From Tunturibacter empetritectus (GTDB taxonomy: Bacteria > Acidobacteriota > Terriglobia > Terriglobales > Acidobacteriaceae), in contig NZ_CP132932.1 in the NCBI RefSeq assembly GCF_040358985.1, positions 682,001 to 746,000 on the forward strand: a stretch of 64,000 nt of DNA, given 5' to 3'. A program made the translations under genes and the position numbers. Numbering within the stretch: the stretch's first letter is position 1; the number at the start of each line of letters is the position of its first letter. Positions 7,561 through 15,764 of this stretch are shown here, one piece after another. The notes under the pieces were generated by a model. It saw nothing but the letters and a program-made list of their open reading frames with translations. It was not told where the DNA came from and made no database searches.

Positions 7561-9981
7561 ATGCCCGAGCAAAAGTTCTATCTCACTACCCCTATCTACT
7601 ATGTCAACGCACGCCCGCACATCGGCCATGCGTACTCGACCATTGCGGTCGACGTCATCGCGCGTCGCCACCGCCTGCTGGGCGACGACACCTTCTTCCT
7701 GACCGGGACCGACGAGCATGGCCAGAAGGTGGAACGCTCCGCCGCCGCAGCCGGTATTCCGCCGCTGCAGTTTGCCGACGAGGTGTCGGCCTCCTTTCGC
7801 GCCCTGTGGGACCGGATGGGCATCACCTACGACGACTACATCCGCACCACGGAGCCGCGCCACATCTCAGCGGTCCAGAAGCTCTTTCAGCTCCTGCTCG
7901 ACCGCGACAAGATCTATCTCAGCAGCTACACCGGCCAGTACTCGATCGGCGAGGAGATGTTCGTTGATGGACCTCCCGGCACCATCGGCCCCGACGGCAA
8001 GCCTACCGAGACTGTCACTGAAGAGAACTACTTCTTCCGGCTCTCGGAGTATCAGCTCCCACTCATCGACCTGATCGAGAGCGACGATCCTGAGAAGCGT
8101 CTGCTAATTCAGCCCGAGTCGAGCCGGAACGAGGTGCTCAGTTTTCTACGTGGCAACGTCGCGGAGGCGACGGAACGCGGCGAAGTTCTCGAGGTGTCGG
8201 CCAGCGGCAAGGCCTATGTTCCCGGGGCGCTCAAAGATCTTTCCATCTCGCGCACCAGCTTCAAGTGGGGCATTCCTGTGCCCGGCAACGAGAAGCATGT
8301 CATCTATGTGTGGCTCGATGCGCTGGCCAACTACATGACGGCTATCGGCTACGGCTCGGACGACCCGGCGCTGCAGGAGAAGTTCAACCGCTACTGGCCT
8401 GCTGACCTGCATCTCGTAGGCAAGGAGATCACACGCTTCCACTGCGTTTACTGGCCCGCCTTCCTGCTTGCTGCGGAAATTCCCACGCCGAAGTCCGTCG
8501 TCGCCAACGGCTGGCTTCTCTTCGACGACAGCAAGATGTCGAAGTCGAAGGGCAACGTCGTCCGCACTGAGACAATCCTTGACGCCTTCGGCACCGAAGT
8601 CTACAAGAAGCAGTTTCCCGACAGCACGAAGAAGGAACAAGATCTTTTTGGTGCAGACGTTCTGCGTTACTTCCTCCTTCGGGAGATTCCGTTCGGAGCC
8701 GACGGTAGCTTCAGCTTTGACGCTATGATCACCCGCTACAACGCGGACCTCGCCAACGGCTACGGCAATTTAGTCAGCCGCACACTCGGGCTAATAGTTC
8801 AGAACTTTAGCTCTGGGGAGATCGGAGGTTCGCCGAGTGGTATTGCGCGGGTCCCTCCTCTCACTAAAGGAAACGATACACTCGCGTTCATTTACAGCAT
8901 TGATCTACGTGCACACGCGGATACTCTGGTGGGTCTCTATCAGACGGAAAATGAGTACGCTTTTGGATCGAAACTTCAGCGGATTTCCGACTTCATACAA
9001 AAAGTCGACGTTTTCATGACTGAGCAAAAGCCGTGGAAGCTAGCCACCTACCTCAAAACGTCGTCCGCAACAACCTACCCAGATGCAGCAAGGCAGAAAG
9101 AGTTCGAGGATAATCTGCGAAATGACATCGTTCGTCTTGAGTGCATACTTTACACTGCCGCTCAATCCATTCGAATCATCACCGCGCTTCTTTATCCGGT
9201 CCTTCCCTTCTCTACAGCACGGGTGTGGGCGCAGCTTGGGCTTGGCGACATTGAAGAAGCTGCGCTTAACGGCGAACTGAAAAATCTTGAATGGGGCGGC
9301 CTGAAACCTGGCACAAAACTTGGCCCGCTGGCCCCCATCTTTCCTCGAGCAGACAAAGGACTTGCGCAGATCATGATTGATATGGAAAACCCGAACGCAC
9401 CGAAGCCAGAACAGCCCACGCCCTCTCGTTTCGTCGATGAGACGACGACGCACACCGCTCCCGTCCCGACCGACCCCACGCATCCCGGTGCGCCCCCACG
9501 TACGTCGGGCTTTGCTGATGTCGCGCCCGGCACCACCGTGGCAGGCAGCCTCGCAATCAGCACGGAGCGCACCGGCACGCCCTCGCACAGCGAAGCGCCT
9601 GCCTCGGGTATCTTCGCCAACTCGGCGGCTCATTCCAACATCCCCGACACGCCGCAGATCGCCATCGATGACTTTGTGAAGATCGATCTTCGCGTTGCGC
9701 AGATCGTCGTGGCTGAGCGCATCCCCAAGGCCGACAAGCTGCTCCGCCTTGAGGTCGATCTTGGCTATGAGAAGCGCCAGATTCTCTCCGGCATCGCCGA
9801 GTGGTATGCGCCTGAGGAACTGATTGGTAAGAAGATTGTTGTGATTGCGAACCTTGCTCCTCGCAAGATGCGCGGCCTGGAGTCGCACGGCATGCTGCTG
9901 GCTGCTTCGCATGGCGAAGACGGTAAGCCTGTGCTGGCGACGTTTGGCGAAGAGATCGCGTTGGGCTCTCGGCTGAAATAA
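7561..9981 (+). CDS. metG: Methionyl-tRNA synthetase with C-terminal tRNA-binding domain
   Basis: Class I synthetase that charges tRNA-Met. HIGH is at residues 20-23 and KMSKS at 325-329. Between them the zinc-knot region reads SSYTGQYSIGEEMFV, without the CxxC pairs of the E. coli enzyme, so it is the zinc-free type. Residues about 620-700 are a Pro/Thr/Ala-rich linker, and residues about 700-806 are a Trbp111/EMAPII-like OB domain (DDFVKIDLRVAQIVVAE ... RKMRGLESHGMLLA) that dimerises and grips tRNA. The codons between about 8780 and 9370 are clearly more AT-rich than the rest. No Shine-Dalgarno precedes the ATG; a TAAACT lies 12 nt upstream. Confidence 0.95.
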   Translation: MPEQKFYLTTPIYYVNARPHIGHAYSTIAVDVIARRHRLLGDDTFFLTGTDEHGQKVERSAAAAGIPPLQFADEVSASFRALWDRMGITYDDYIRTTEPRHISAVQKLFQLLLDRDKIYLSSYTGQYSIGEEMFVDGPPGTIGPDGKPTETVTEENYFFRLSEYQLPLIDLIESDDPEKRLLIQPESSRNEVLSFLRGNVAEATERGEVLEVSASGKAYVPGALKDLSISRTSFKWGIPVPGNEKHVIYVWLDALANYMTAIGYGSDDPALQEKFNRYWPADLHLVGKEITRFHCVYWPAFLLAAEIPTPKSVVANGWLLFDDSKMSKSKGNVVRTETILDAFGTEVYKKQFPDSTKKEQDLFGADVLRYFLLREIPFGADGSFSFDAMITRYNADLANGYGNLVSRTLGLIVQNFSSGEIGGSPSGIARVPPLTKGNDTLAFIYSIDLRAHADTLVGLYQTENEYAFGSKLQRISDFIQKVDVFMTEQKPWKLATYLKTSSATTYPDAARQKEFEDNLRNDIVRLECILYTAAQSIRIITALLYPVLPFSTARVWAQLGLGDIEEAALNGELKNLEWGGLKPGTKLGPLAPIFPRADKGLAQIMIDMENPNAPKPEQPTPSRFVDETTTHTAPVPTDPTHPGAPPRTSGFADVAPGTTVAGSLAISTERTGTPSHSEAPASGIFANSAAHSNIPDTPQIAIDDFVKIDLRVAQIVVAERIPKADKLLRLEVDLGYEKRQILSGIAEWYAPEELIGKKIVVIANLAPRKMRGLESHGMLLAASHGEDGKPVLATFGEEIALGSRLK

Positions 9982-9992
9982 GTGCTAGGACT

Positions 9993-10075
9993 GTCCTGCC
10001 GGACGGGCGCCCTGCGCGGGCCGCGGTCACTTCGTGACGTGTATACCGCTTCGCTTGGCGCTCCCGTTGGTCGCC
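9993..10075 (+). repeat. Dispersed repeat, type A half-unit (single copy)
   Basis: About 83 bp that begin GTCCTGCCGGACGGGC and end CTCCCGTTGGTCG, with the small hairpin GTCAC-TTC-GTGAC and a GTGTATACCGCTTCGC core. The same unit recurs at 10762-10843 and, in inverted pairs, at 23285-23463 and 46235-46467. Open frames across it are artefacts of the repeat. Confidence 0.85.
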
Positions 10076-10180
10076 GACGACCTTTCACTTGCTGCCTGCG
10101 AATCTGCTTGACACCTGCTTCGTGCGGACGCATGCTGGTGGCGTAAATTCGGCCACCTCCACAGAAGGAAGCTCGTACCC

Positions 10181-10717
10181 ATGCGAAAGCTTGTCTTCCC
10201 ACTTGTTCTGCTTGCCTCTGCCTTCGTTCAGCCCTTAACCGCCCGCGCCGACGCTATCGACGACTTTGTCCTTACCGGCAACGGCCTCGACATCACCTTC
10301 TCTCTGCCAGCCTCGCCGCCAGGCAATGAGATGACCTGTCCCCCCTTCAGCCCCTCCTGCCTGCCGGGATCTGAGACTGCCTTCTACCTCTCTACTCTCG
10401 TCACGACGAATGGCGTGACCAGCGTGGAAAGCCTTGCGTTCCCGACGTTTCGGTTTAACGGGGGCTTGAGTCTTGGGTCGAATCCTGGAAGATTATTCGG
10501 ACCCCAGCTCTTCCTGCCGGACGCCGCCAATCCTACTTTTTTGACCGGAACCTTCGATCTGGATGCATTCCCACCCAAGGGCGGCGTGGTCGATTACACG
10601 CTGACGATTACACCGGAGACGACTGCGCCGACGCCTGAGCCTTCGACGCTAGCTCTGTTCGGAACCGGTATCGTCGGCCTGATCGAGTTTGCGCGTACCC
10701 GGAAGAGACGCGTTTGA
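10181..10717 (+). CDS. PEP-CTERM domain exported protein
   Basis: A 178-residue exported protein. Residues 1-24 form a signal peptide ending in ARA. Residues 152-178 are a textbook PEP-CTERM sorting tail: PEPST, a hydrophobic helix LALFGTGIVGLIEFA, then the basic RTRKRR end. Such tails are cut by an exosortase (EpsH type), often in species that make extracellular polysaccharide; no exosortase is in this window. The middle is a beta-rich, Ser/Pro/Thr-rich region without a recognised domain. A GAAGGAAG sits upstream of the ATG. It lies between two copies of the dispersed repeat, so it may form its own small unit. Confidence 0.85.
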   Translation: MRKLVFPLVLLASAFVQPLTARADAIDDFVLTGNGLDITFSLPASPPGNEMTCPPFSPSCLPGSETAFYLSTLVTTNGVTSVESLAFPTFRFNGGLSLGSNPGRLFGPQLFLPDAANPTFLTGTFDLDAFPPKGGVVDYTLTITPETTAPTPEPSTLALFGTGIVGLIEFARTRKRRV

Positions 10718-10761
10718 GGACAAGATTGCGCTGGCTCTCGACTGAAGTAGTCGCAGAACCT

Positions 10762-10843
10762 GTCCTGCCGGACGGGCCCACTACGCGTGGAGCGGTCACT
10801 TCGTGACCTGTATACCGCTTCGCGTGATGCTCCCGTTGGTCGC
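10762..10843 (+). repeat. Dispersed repeat, type A half-unit (second single copy)
   Basis: Same ends and core as the copy at 9993, with a variable 5-8 bp patch after GGACGGGC (CCACTACGCGTGGAGC here, the same variant as at 46251-46266). It lies between the PEP-CTERM gene and the convergent cupin gene. Confidence 0.85.
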
Positions 10844-10859
10844 TGGATAGGTCTCCCAC

Positions 10860-11351
10860 CTAGACGATCGCCTTCTGCACGCCGATGGCGACGACGAAGT
10901 AGTTTGCCATCACGTCGCCGACGTTCTTCAGACTGTGCAGCACGCCAGACGCGGTGAAGATGATGCCTCCGGGTTCGACGATGCCGGTCTTGCCGTCGCT
11001 GGTGGCTTCGAGTCTTCCTTCGCGGATGAGCAGGAACTCGGAGTGGGTGTGGCGATGCGGGGGGTGCGGCATCTGGCCCGGTGGCAGGGCGGTTTCGTGC
11101 ACCTCGACGAACTCGCCCGTGGCCAGCCGCCCCTGGATGACCGCACGGCTTTGGCCGCCGTTCGCCGAGGCGTGGATGGGCAGCTTGTCGAAGGCGAAGA
11201 TCTCTGAGTGGGTCAGCACTGGCTCTGCGGCGCCGGTGCTGCTGGCTGGGGCTTCACGAGAGGCGTTGCCTTGGCCTTCCGCCACGACACCGCCCATCGC
11301 CGCAAAGGCCGAGAGAGCGACACAAAGATCACGCCGGGTTAGATTTTCCAT
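10860..11351 (-). CDS. Exported cupin-domain protein with Tat-like signal
   Basis: A 163-residue single cupin. The N-terminus MENLTRRDLCVALSAFAAMG has a twin-arginine pattern followed by a hydrophobic core, so export by Tat is likely. The cupin core carries HPPHRHTHSEFLLIREG (metal-binding His/His/Glu) and a second motif near GVLHSLKNVG. Enzyme or binding function is not predictable from this. The start is preceded by TAGTAT at exactly 6 nt and by no Shine-Dalgarno sequence, which suggests a leaderless mRNA. It is divergent from tatD. Confidence 0.82.
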   Translation of the reverse strand: MENLTRRDLCVALSAFAAMGGVVAEGQGNASREAPASSTGAAEPVLTHSEIFAFDKLPIHASANGGQSRAVIQGRLATGEFVEVHETALPPGQMPHPPHRHTHSEFLLIREGRLEATSDGKTGIVEPGGIIFTASGVLHSLKNVGDVMANYFVVAIGVQKAIV

Positions 11352-11357
11352 GCCGAC

Positions 11358-11363
11358 ATACTA
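11358..11363 (-). promoter_or_regulatory. -10-like TAGTAT 6 nt before the cupin ATG
   Basis: The hexamer lies where a transcript would start on the A of the ATG. See the leaderless finding; -35 not evident. Confidence 0.4.
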
Positions 11364-11448
11364 CGCGGTCCGAACTATACCCGTCATCCGCCTCTTTCGG
11401 CGTGCCGGCGGTCTCGTTGGATCGCACGTATGCGATACCCTGAAAGAG

Positions 11449-12324
11449 ATGGCTCTGATTGACTCCCACGCCCACCTTGACTTCTACAACGAGACTCCGA
11501 CGGAGCGCGATGAGGTGCTGCGGCGCGCCTACGCTGCAGGGGTCCATACCATACTTGCGATCGGCATCGGCGATGGTCCGGCGACGATGCATCAGGCGCT
11601 TGAGATTGCGAGTTCGAAGGCGGGGGATGGGCTTTGGCAGGGCTATCCCCAGATCTATCCACAGATTTATGCCAGCGCGGGGATTCATCCGCAGGAGGCG
11701 GCGCATGCTACTTCGGAGGCGCTCGACAAGCTGGCTGCCCTGGGTGCGCAGGAGAGATGTATCGCCGTTGGGGAGATCGGGCTCGACTACTACCACTTTG
11801 ATAATCCTGATATTGCCACGCAGAAGGAGGCTTTTGTCGCCCAGATGCGGGTGGCGGCGGAGCTGCGCAAGCCGATCCTGATCCACTGCCGGACGAGCGA
11901 GCTGGCGACTCCGCAGGCCAAGGAAAAGTATGGCAGGGCTGATGCCTGGGAGGATGTGCTGGCGCTGATCGGCGAGCATTGGGCACCGTATGGACTAAGG
12001 GGGATCATGCACTGCTTTTCGGGGACGGTCGACCAGGCGGAACGGTCGCTTGCTGCGGGTTTTCATCTCTCTTTTGCGGGGAACCTGACCTACCCGAAGG
12101 CGCAGGGGATTCGCGATGCCGCTGTTGCTGCTCTTGCGGACCGGATTCTGGTGGAGACGGATGCGCCGTTTCTTGCGCCGATCCCGCTGCGTGGCCAGCG
12201 CAACGAACCTGCCCTGGTCGTCCATACCGCGGCAGCCCTGGCGGAGCTTCGCGGCATCTCACAAGAGGAGTTGGCTGCGGTGACGACGGCGAACTTCAAA
12301 AATCTCTTTCCCACGACGCGCTAA
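11449..12324 (+). CDS. tatD: TatD-family metal-dependent hydrolase (DNase)
   Basis: A 291-residue TIM-barrel hydrolase. The metal ligands are in place: H7-A-H9 in IDSHAHLDF, the Glu of AVGEIGLDYY, the His of ILIHCRTSE, the His of GIMHCFSGT and the Asp of ILVETDAPFLAP. TatD proteins are 3'-5' exonucleases that act on DNA or RNA and may work in repair of oxidative damage. A much longer open frame extends upstream, but the conserved domain begins at once after the ATG at 11449, so that start is taken. It is divergent from the cupin gene across 97 bp. Confidence 0.9.
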   Translation: MALIDSHAHLDFYNETPTERDEVLRRAYAAGVHTILAIGIGDGPATMHQALEIASSKAGDGLWQGYPQIYPQIYASAGIHPQEAAHATSEALDKLAALGAQERCIAVGEIGLDYYHFDNPDIATQKEAFVAQMRVAAELRKPILIHCRTSELATPQAKEKYGRADAWEDVLALIGEHWAPYGLRGIMHCFSGTVDQAERSLAAGFHLSFAGNLTYPKAQGIRDAAVAALADRILVETDAPFLAPIPLRGQRNEPALVVHTAAALAELRGISQEELAAVTTANFKNLFPTTR

Positions 12325-12381
12325 ACTGTCGAGCGCTGACATAATAGATAGCGACCAAGTTACAGACGAAGGAATATAGCC

Positions 12382-12882
12382 ATGGCATCCGATAACAGCT
12401 TTGACGTAGTGAGCAAGGTAGAGCTTCAGGAAGTGAAGAACGCGATCGATCAGGCCTCGAAGGAGGTTCATGCGCGGTTCGACCTCAAGGATTCGAAGTC
12501 GAAGATCGAGCTTGAGGGGACGGACACGATTCAGCTCGCCTCGCAGGATGAGTACAAGCTGCAGGCGGTGACGGAGATTCTGTCGCAGAAGCTGGTGAAG
12601 CGCGGCGTGTCGCTGAAGAACCTGGAGTTCGAGAAGATTGAGCCGGCAGCAAACTCGAGCGTACGGCAGAAGATCAAGCTGGTGCAGGGGATTCCGTCGG
12701 AGAAGGCGAAGATCATCGTTGCGGCGATCAAAGACTCTAAGAAGAAGGCGCAGGCGAGCATTCAGGGCGACACCGTGCGGGTGGTGAGCAAGGACCGGGA
12801 TGTTCTGCAGGAGGTGATGGCGCTGTTGAAGGGCAAAGATATCGGCGTCGAGCTGCAGTTCACCAACTTCCGCTCCAACTGA
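12382..12882 (+). CDS. YajQ-family nucleotide/cyclic di-GMP-binding protein
   Basis: A 166-residue protein matching the whole YajQ (DUF520) family: MASDNSFDVVSKVELQEVKNA at the start, HARFDLKDSKSKIEL and VRVVSKDRDVLQEVMALL. The fold is two ferredoxin-like domains; members bind nucleotides and, in Xanthomonas, cyclic di-GMP. AAGGA lies 8 nt before the ATG. It follows tatD by 57 bp on the same strand and may be co-transcribed, though CATAAT at about 12340 could be a separate -10 box. Confidence 0.92.
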   Translation: MASDNSFDVVSKVELQEVKNAIDQASKEVHARFDLKDSKSKIELEGTDTIQLASQDEYKLQAVTEILSQKLVKRGVSLKNLEFEKIEPAANSSVRQKIKLVQGIPSEKAKIIVAAIKDSKKKAQASIQGDTVRVVSKDRDVLQEVMALLKGKDIGVELQFTNFRSN

Positions 12883-13034
12883 CTTGGAATCTAACCTGGG
12901 ATGTGAATCCGCTGGGCGGCGAGGACTGGTTCGCCGCTGCGTCTCGCCAGTGGAGTTGCCACTATCAAAATTCTGAGTTACTTTTTCGAGCCGGACCTGA
13001 AGCCAAATCCACATCCTGATACTCTGACTAGTAA

Positions 13035-14039
13035 GTGAGCACGCTCTCCATCGCGACCGCAGCCGAGGTGTTCGACCTCCTCCGTGACGATCTAGCCGCC
13101 ATTGAGCAGGAGTTCTCCCGTCAATCCACCTCCGACGTCGAGGTTGTCACCGACATTGCGCGGTACCTTATCGCGGGTGGTGGCAAGCGTATTCGGCCGC
13201 TGCTGCTGCTGCTCTCGGCTAAGGCTCTGGGCTGCACCAGCGAGAGCCGCATACGGCTGGGCGCGGTCGTCGAGATGCTTCACACCGCGACCCTAGTTCA
13301 CGACGACATCATCGACGAGGCCGACACACGCCGTGGGCGACCCTCTTCGAACACCACCTGGGGCAATGCGAAATGCGTTCTCGCGGGCGACTGGCTCTAT
13401 ATGCAGTCCTTCTCGGCGGCGCTCGAGGAGCGGAACTTTCGTGTTCTTGAGCTGCTGATCTCGCTGACCCAGCAGATGGTCGAGGGCGAGCTGCTTCAGA
13501 TCGAAAAGCTCGGTCACCTGATCAACGAAGAGGAGTACTTCGACCTCATCTTCCGTAAGACGGCTTGCCTCTTCAAGGTGTCGATGCAGCTTGGCGCAGC
13601 GATTACGCCGGCTCACGGCTTCGGCGATCCGGAGGAGCTTGAGGCTCAGCTGGGGGAGTACGGCCGCAACCTGGGCCTCGCCTTCCAGATCGTCGACGAC
13701 GTCCTCGATCTGACCGCCGCGGAAGATGTCCTCGGCAAGCCCGTCGCCTCGGACCTGCGCGAAGGCAAAGCCACACTCGCCGTCATTCACGCGCTCGAGC
13801 GCGGCACCGGGGCCGACCGCGAGGCTATCCGAACAGTGCTCGCCGACCGCAGCTTCGCCCGCGTCTCCCACCCGCAGATCCTTGAGATTCTGCAGCGCCA
13901 CGGCTCACTCGACTACGCCATGGACACCGCCTGCGCCTATGCCGAAGCCGCCCGCCTCACCATCGCCGACCTGCCCGACTCAGAAGCCAAGCGCGCCTTG
14001 CTGTGGGTTCCTGGCTTCGTCACCAGCCGCGACCGCTAA
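13035..14039 (+). CDS. ispB: Long-chain polyprenyl diphosphate synthase (octaprenyl/heptaprenyl type)
   Basis: An all-helical trans-prenyltransferase of 334 residues that extends farnesyl diphosphate with isopentenyl diphosphate for the quinone side chain. Both aspartate-rich motifs are intact: D90-D-I-I-D94 and D221-D-V-L-D225, with GGGKRIRP at 48-55. The product length cannot be read with certainty. The GTG start has no Shine-Dalgarno; GATACT lies 11 nt upstream. Its last 62 bp are repeated at 14762-14823 beyond the acetyltransferase gene, and its 3' end overlaps that convergent gene by 20 bp. Confidence 0.92.
   Translation: MSTLSIATAAEVFDLLRDDLAAIEQEFSRQSTSDVEVVTDIARYLIAGGGKRIRPLLLLLSAKALGCTSESRIRLGAVVEMLHTATLVHDDIIDEADTRRGRPSSNTTWGNAKCVLAGDWLYMQSFSAALEERNFRVLELLISLTQQMVEGELLQIEKLGHLINEEEYFDLIFRKTACLFKVSMQLGAAITPAHGFGDPEELEAQLGEYGRNLGLAFQIVDDVLDLTAAEDVLGKPVASDLREGKATLAVIHALERGTGADREAIRTVLADRSFARVSHPQILEILQRHGSLDYAMDTACAYAEAARLTIADLPDSEAKRALLWVPGFVTSRDR
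13978..14039 (+). repeat. Copy 1 of duplicated ispB 3' end
   Basis: The end of ispB, coding for SEAKRALLWVPGFVTSRDR and the stop. It matches 14762-14823 at 55 of 62 positions by eye. The stop codon and last five residues or so of the acetyltransferase on the other strand lie inside it. Confidence 0.85.
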
Positions 14040-14646
14040 GCATCGGCTCGCCTGACTCATCCATCGTTTGATTGACGTAGCCCCCTGAACCCTTATCGGA
14101 CACCACCTTGCCCGGGTTTCCTAACACAACTGCATTCGGCGGAACGTCGAAGTTGACGTACGCTCCAGGCGCGATGAGCGCCTCGCGTCCAATGGTCACA
14201 TTGCCGACGATGATCGCGTTCGTCCCTACCCAGACACGGTCTTCCAACGTAGGCGCTCCTGTGCGCGGCCCCCGGCTGGCTGCGCCGATCGTGACGCCCG
14301 GCGCGATATTGATATTGTCTCCCAGGACCGCGTCAGGACTAATCACAACGCCACCAAAGTGGCCCAGATAGAATCCACTGCCAATGCTTGTCGTCGGAGA
14401 GATGTCAAAGCCGTATTTGAAGCGGTAACGATTCAGCAGAATCCGGTTCCAGGCATAGGCAAATATCGCAAGGGACCGCCTTCTCTTACGGTAAAAGGCT
14501 ACCTTGCGAAGGTAATAGGTGTAGCGAAAGCCCGGATCATGAAGATAGGCAGCGAGGAAGGAGCGCCTGTCTGCTTTGCCACGATAGCGGTAGAGATCTG
14601 CGCGCAAAGTCTGCAGCAACGCGGGGTCCAATTCGTTTGCCTCCAT
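14020..14646 (-). CDS. Serine-acetyltransferase-like hexapeptide-repeat acyltransferase
   Basis: A 208-residue left-handed beta-helix acyltransferase. Residues 1-80 are a short helical domain and residues about 80-185 hold hexapeptide turns (ISPTTSIGSGFYLGHFGGVVIS, DNINIAPGVTIG, RVWVGTNAIIVG). The layout and the GHFGGVVI His resemble the serine O-acetyltransferase/EpsC colanic-acid type; the acceptor is unknown. The C-terminus SGRGW and the stop are encoded by the antisense of the ispB end, so the native tail may have been replaced at an insertion junction. TATAAG lies 6 nt before the ATG. Base composition is more AT-rich than the neighbours, which fits gain by transfer. Confidence 0.8.
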   Translation of the reverse strand: MEANELDPALLQTLRADLYRYRGKADRRSFLAAYLHDPGFRYTYYLRKVAFYRKRRRSLAIFAYAWNRILLNRYRFKYGFDISPTTSIGSGFYLGHFGGVVISPDAVLGDNINIAPGVTIGAASRGPRTGAPTLEDRVWVGTNAIIVGNVTIGREALIAPGAYVNFDVPPNAVVLGNPGKVVSDKGSGGYVNQTMDESGEPMLSGRGW

Positions 14647-14652
14647 TCCCAG

Positions 14653-14658
14653 CTTATA
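14653..14658 (-). promoter_or_regulatory. -10-like TATAAG 6 nt before the acetyltransferase ATG
   Basis: Five of six consensus bases at a spacing that puts the transcript start on the ATG. The GGGA inside the 6-nt gap is too close to serve as a normal ribosome site. Confidence 0.4.
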
Positions 14659-14761
14659 TGGCTAAGATCGTTCGAAGAGAACCCTGCGACTATCTCCTGC
14701 GCTAATGTACGGCAAGCCGCGATTCAAGCATAGAGGTTTTCCGAATGTCGAGCAAGACCCC

Positions 14762-14823
14762 ACTCCGAAGCCAAGCGCGCCCTGCTGTGGGTCCCCGGCT
14801 TCGTCACCAGCCGCGACCAGTAG
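14762..14823 (+). pseudogene. Copy 2 of duplicated ispB 3' end (fragment)
   Basis: A 62-bp fragment that encodes SEAKRALLWVPGFVTSRDQ and a stop in one frame but has no gene body in front of it. Differences to the intact ispB end are mostly silent in the protein (four silent changes, then one changed residue and the stop codon), so it derives from a once-coding ispB allele and not from decay. It marks the right edge of the segment that carries the acetyltransferase gene. Confidence 0.8.
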
Positions 14824-14851
14824 AGTCGCTATCAAAACAAACGCAATTCGA

Positions 14852-14880
14852 TTGACACGCAGAAGACTGGACGTCAGAAT
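14852..14880 (+). promoter_or_regulatory. Promoter of the 14887 membrane-protein gene
   Basis: A consensus -35 TTGACA (14852-14857), a 17-bp spacer and -10 CAGAAT (14875-14880). The start codon begins 6 nt after the -10 box, so the predicted transcript begins at the ATG itself. Confidence 0.55.
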
Positions 14881-14886
14881 CGCGCC

Positions 14887-15477
14887 ATGCTTCCTTTGCT
14901 CATCCTGATGATGCTCTTTGCATTCCTCGCAATGGGGGCGTTTGTATTTGTCCTGTGCGCGACAGCACCCCCGCTGCGCAAGTACAGCCTAAGCGCTGCT
15001 CTATGGTGTGCAACGTTGGGGCCGTGTTCGGTGGTATGGACAGTTGGAGCCGGTCTCGCGCTTGTGGCAAGTGGGATACTGATGCAGGCAACGCAAACGC
15101 GAAGCATCCACTTGCCGGAGTTGCCGAAGGGGATCGGAACAGGGTATATCGTGTTCGGATTGATCGGGTCTCTTTTCACAGCCACAGTTGTTGCCTGGGT
15201 TCATCAAAAGGCCATACGCCAAATGACTTTTGCGCTCTTTCGCATCTATGCAGGAGGTGTTGCAGGCGGAATCGGCACTGTTTGGGGCTGGTGCCTGGGA
15301 TTCTGGCTCCTTCTCAACACTCAAGTTCACTACCGATTCGCACTATGGGGCTTGGCGATGGCGGCGTTATGTGCAGGTTTTGGCTACTCAGGGTTTCACT
15401 GGGCAAGATGGCTGAGAAGCAAATCACCAACGACACCCGGATTAGTCTCTCAGGCAGAATTCGAAGGATTAGGCTGA
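14887..15477 (+). CDS. Hypothetical multi-pass membrane protein
   Basis: A 196-residue protein that I do not recognise. About five hydrophobic segments are visible (near residues 1-25, 35-65, 84-105, 118-145 and 150-170), with a charged 20-residue cytoplasmic-type tail. Glycine-rich stretches such as GTGYIVFGLIG and GGVAGGIGTVWGW suggest packed helices. The coding sequence is AT-richer than the genome average seen here, like the acetyltransferase segment next to it. A strong promoter sits directly against the ATG and there is no ribosome-binding site. It may belong to the acquired segment; no function is proposed. Confidence 0.65.
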   Translation: MLPLLILMMLFAFLAMGAFVFVLCATAPPLRKYSLSAALWCATLGPCSVVWTVGAGLALVASGILMQATQTRSIHLPELPKGIGTGYIVFGLIGSLFTATVVAWVHQKAIRQMTFALFRIYAGGVAGGIGTVWGWCLGFWLLLNTQVHYRFALWGLAMAALCAGFGYSGFHWARWLRSKSPTTPGLVSQAEFEGLG

Positions 15478-15604
15478 CAATGCCTGCCCTCCAACCTTCT
15501 CCTCAGACTTTTAGTTCTCAACCGCAGGGCTACCTCGGCTTCATTTAGAAACACAATTTACCGTGTTTATTTTTGGTCCGGCAACAATCGTCACAGTTGG
15601 CAAA

Positions 15605-15742
15605 TTAACTGGCTTTCGTCTTACTCGCGGGCTGTTGTTTCCCCTCCGCGATCTTCCATTCGAGCATCTTCTTCTCCGCGGCGATACCCTCTCTTCCGCG
15701 TTCCACGAGCCGATCTGCCAGCTTGTCGATATCTCGTTTCAT
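15605..15742 (-). CDS. Small hypothetical protein (45 residues) after xseB
   Basis: A short frame, MKRDIDKLADRLVERGREG at the start and KTKAS at the end, rich in Lys, Arg and Glu and predicted to be a single amphipathic helix with a basic tail. AGGA lies 8 nt before the ATG on the minus strand, and the gene begins 22 nt after the xseB stop, which fits the third place of the metF fusion-xseB transcript. I do not recognise the family. The opposite-strand frame over the same bases has no ribosome site. Confidence 0.5.
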   Translation of the reverse strand: MKRDIDKLADRLVERGREGIAAEKKMLEWKIAEGKQQPASKTKAS

Positions 15743-15764
15743 ATGGAAATCCTACTCCTCGTCT

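Noticed and set aside
9765..10202. Antisense ORFs across metG's 3' end and similar ones at 23044, 23262 and 46233
   Set aside because: They all carry the same peptide (PTGAP..GVYT.RS.R.PRR.PVRQD), which is just the type A/B repeat translated; this is a known source of false gene calls.
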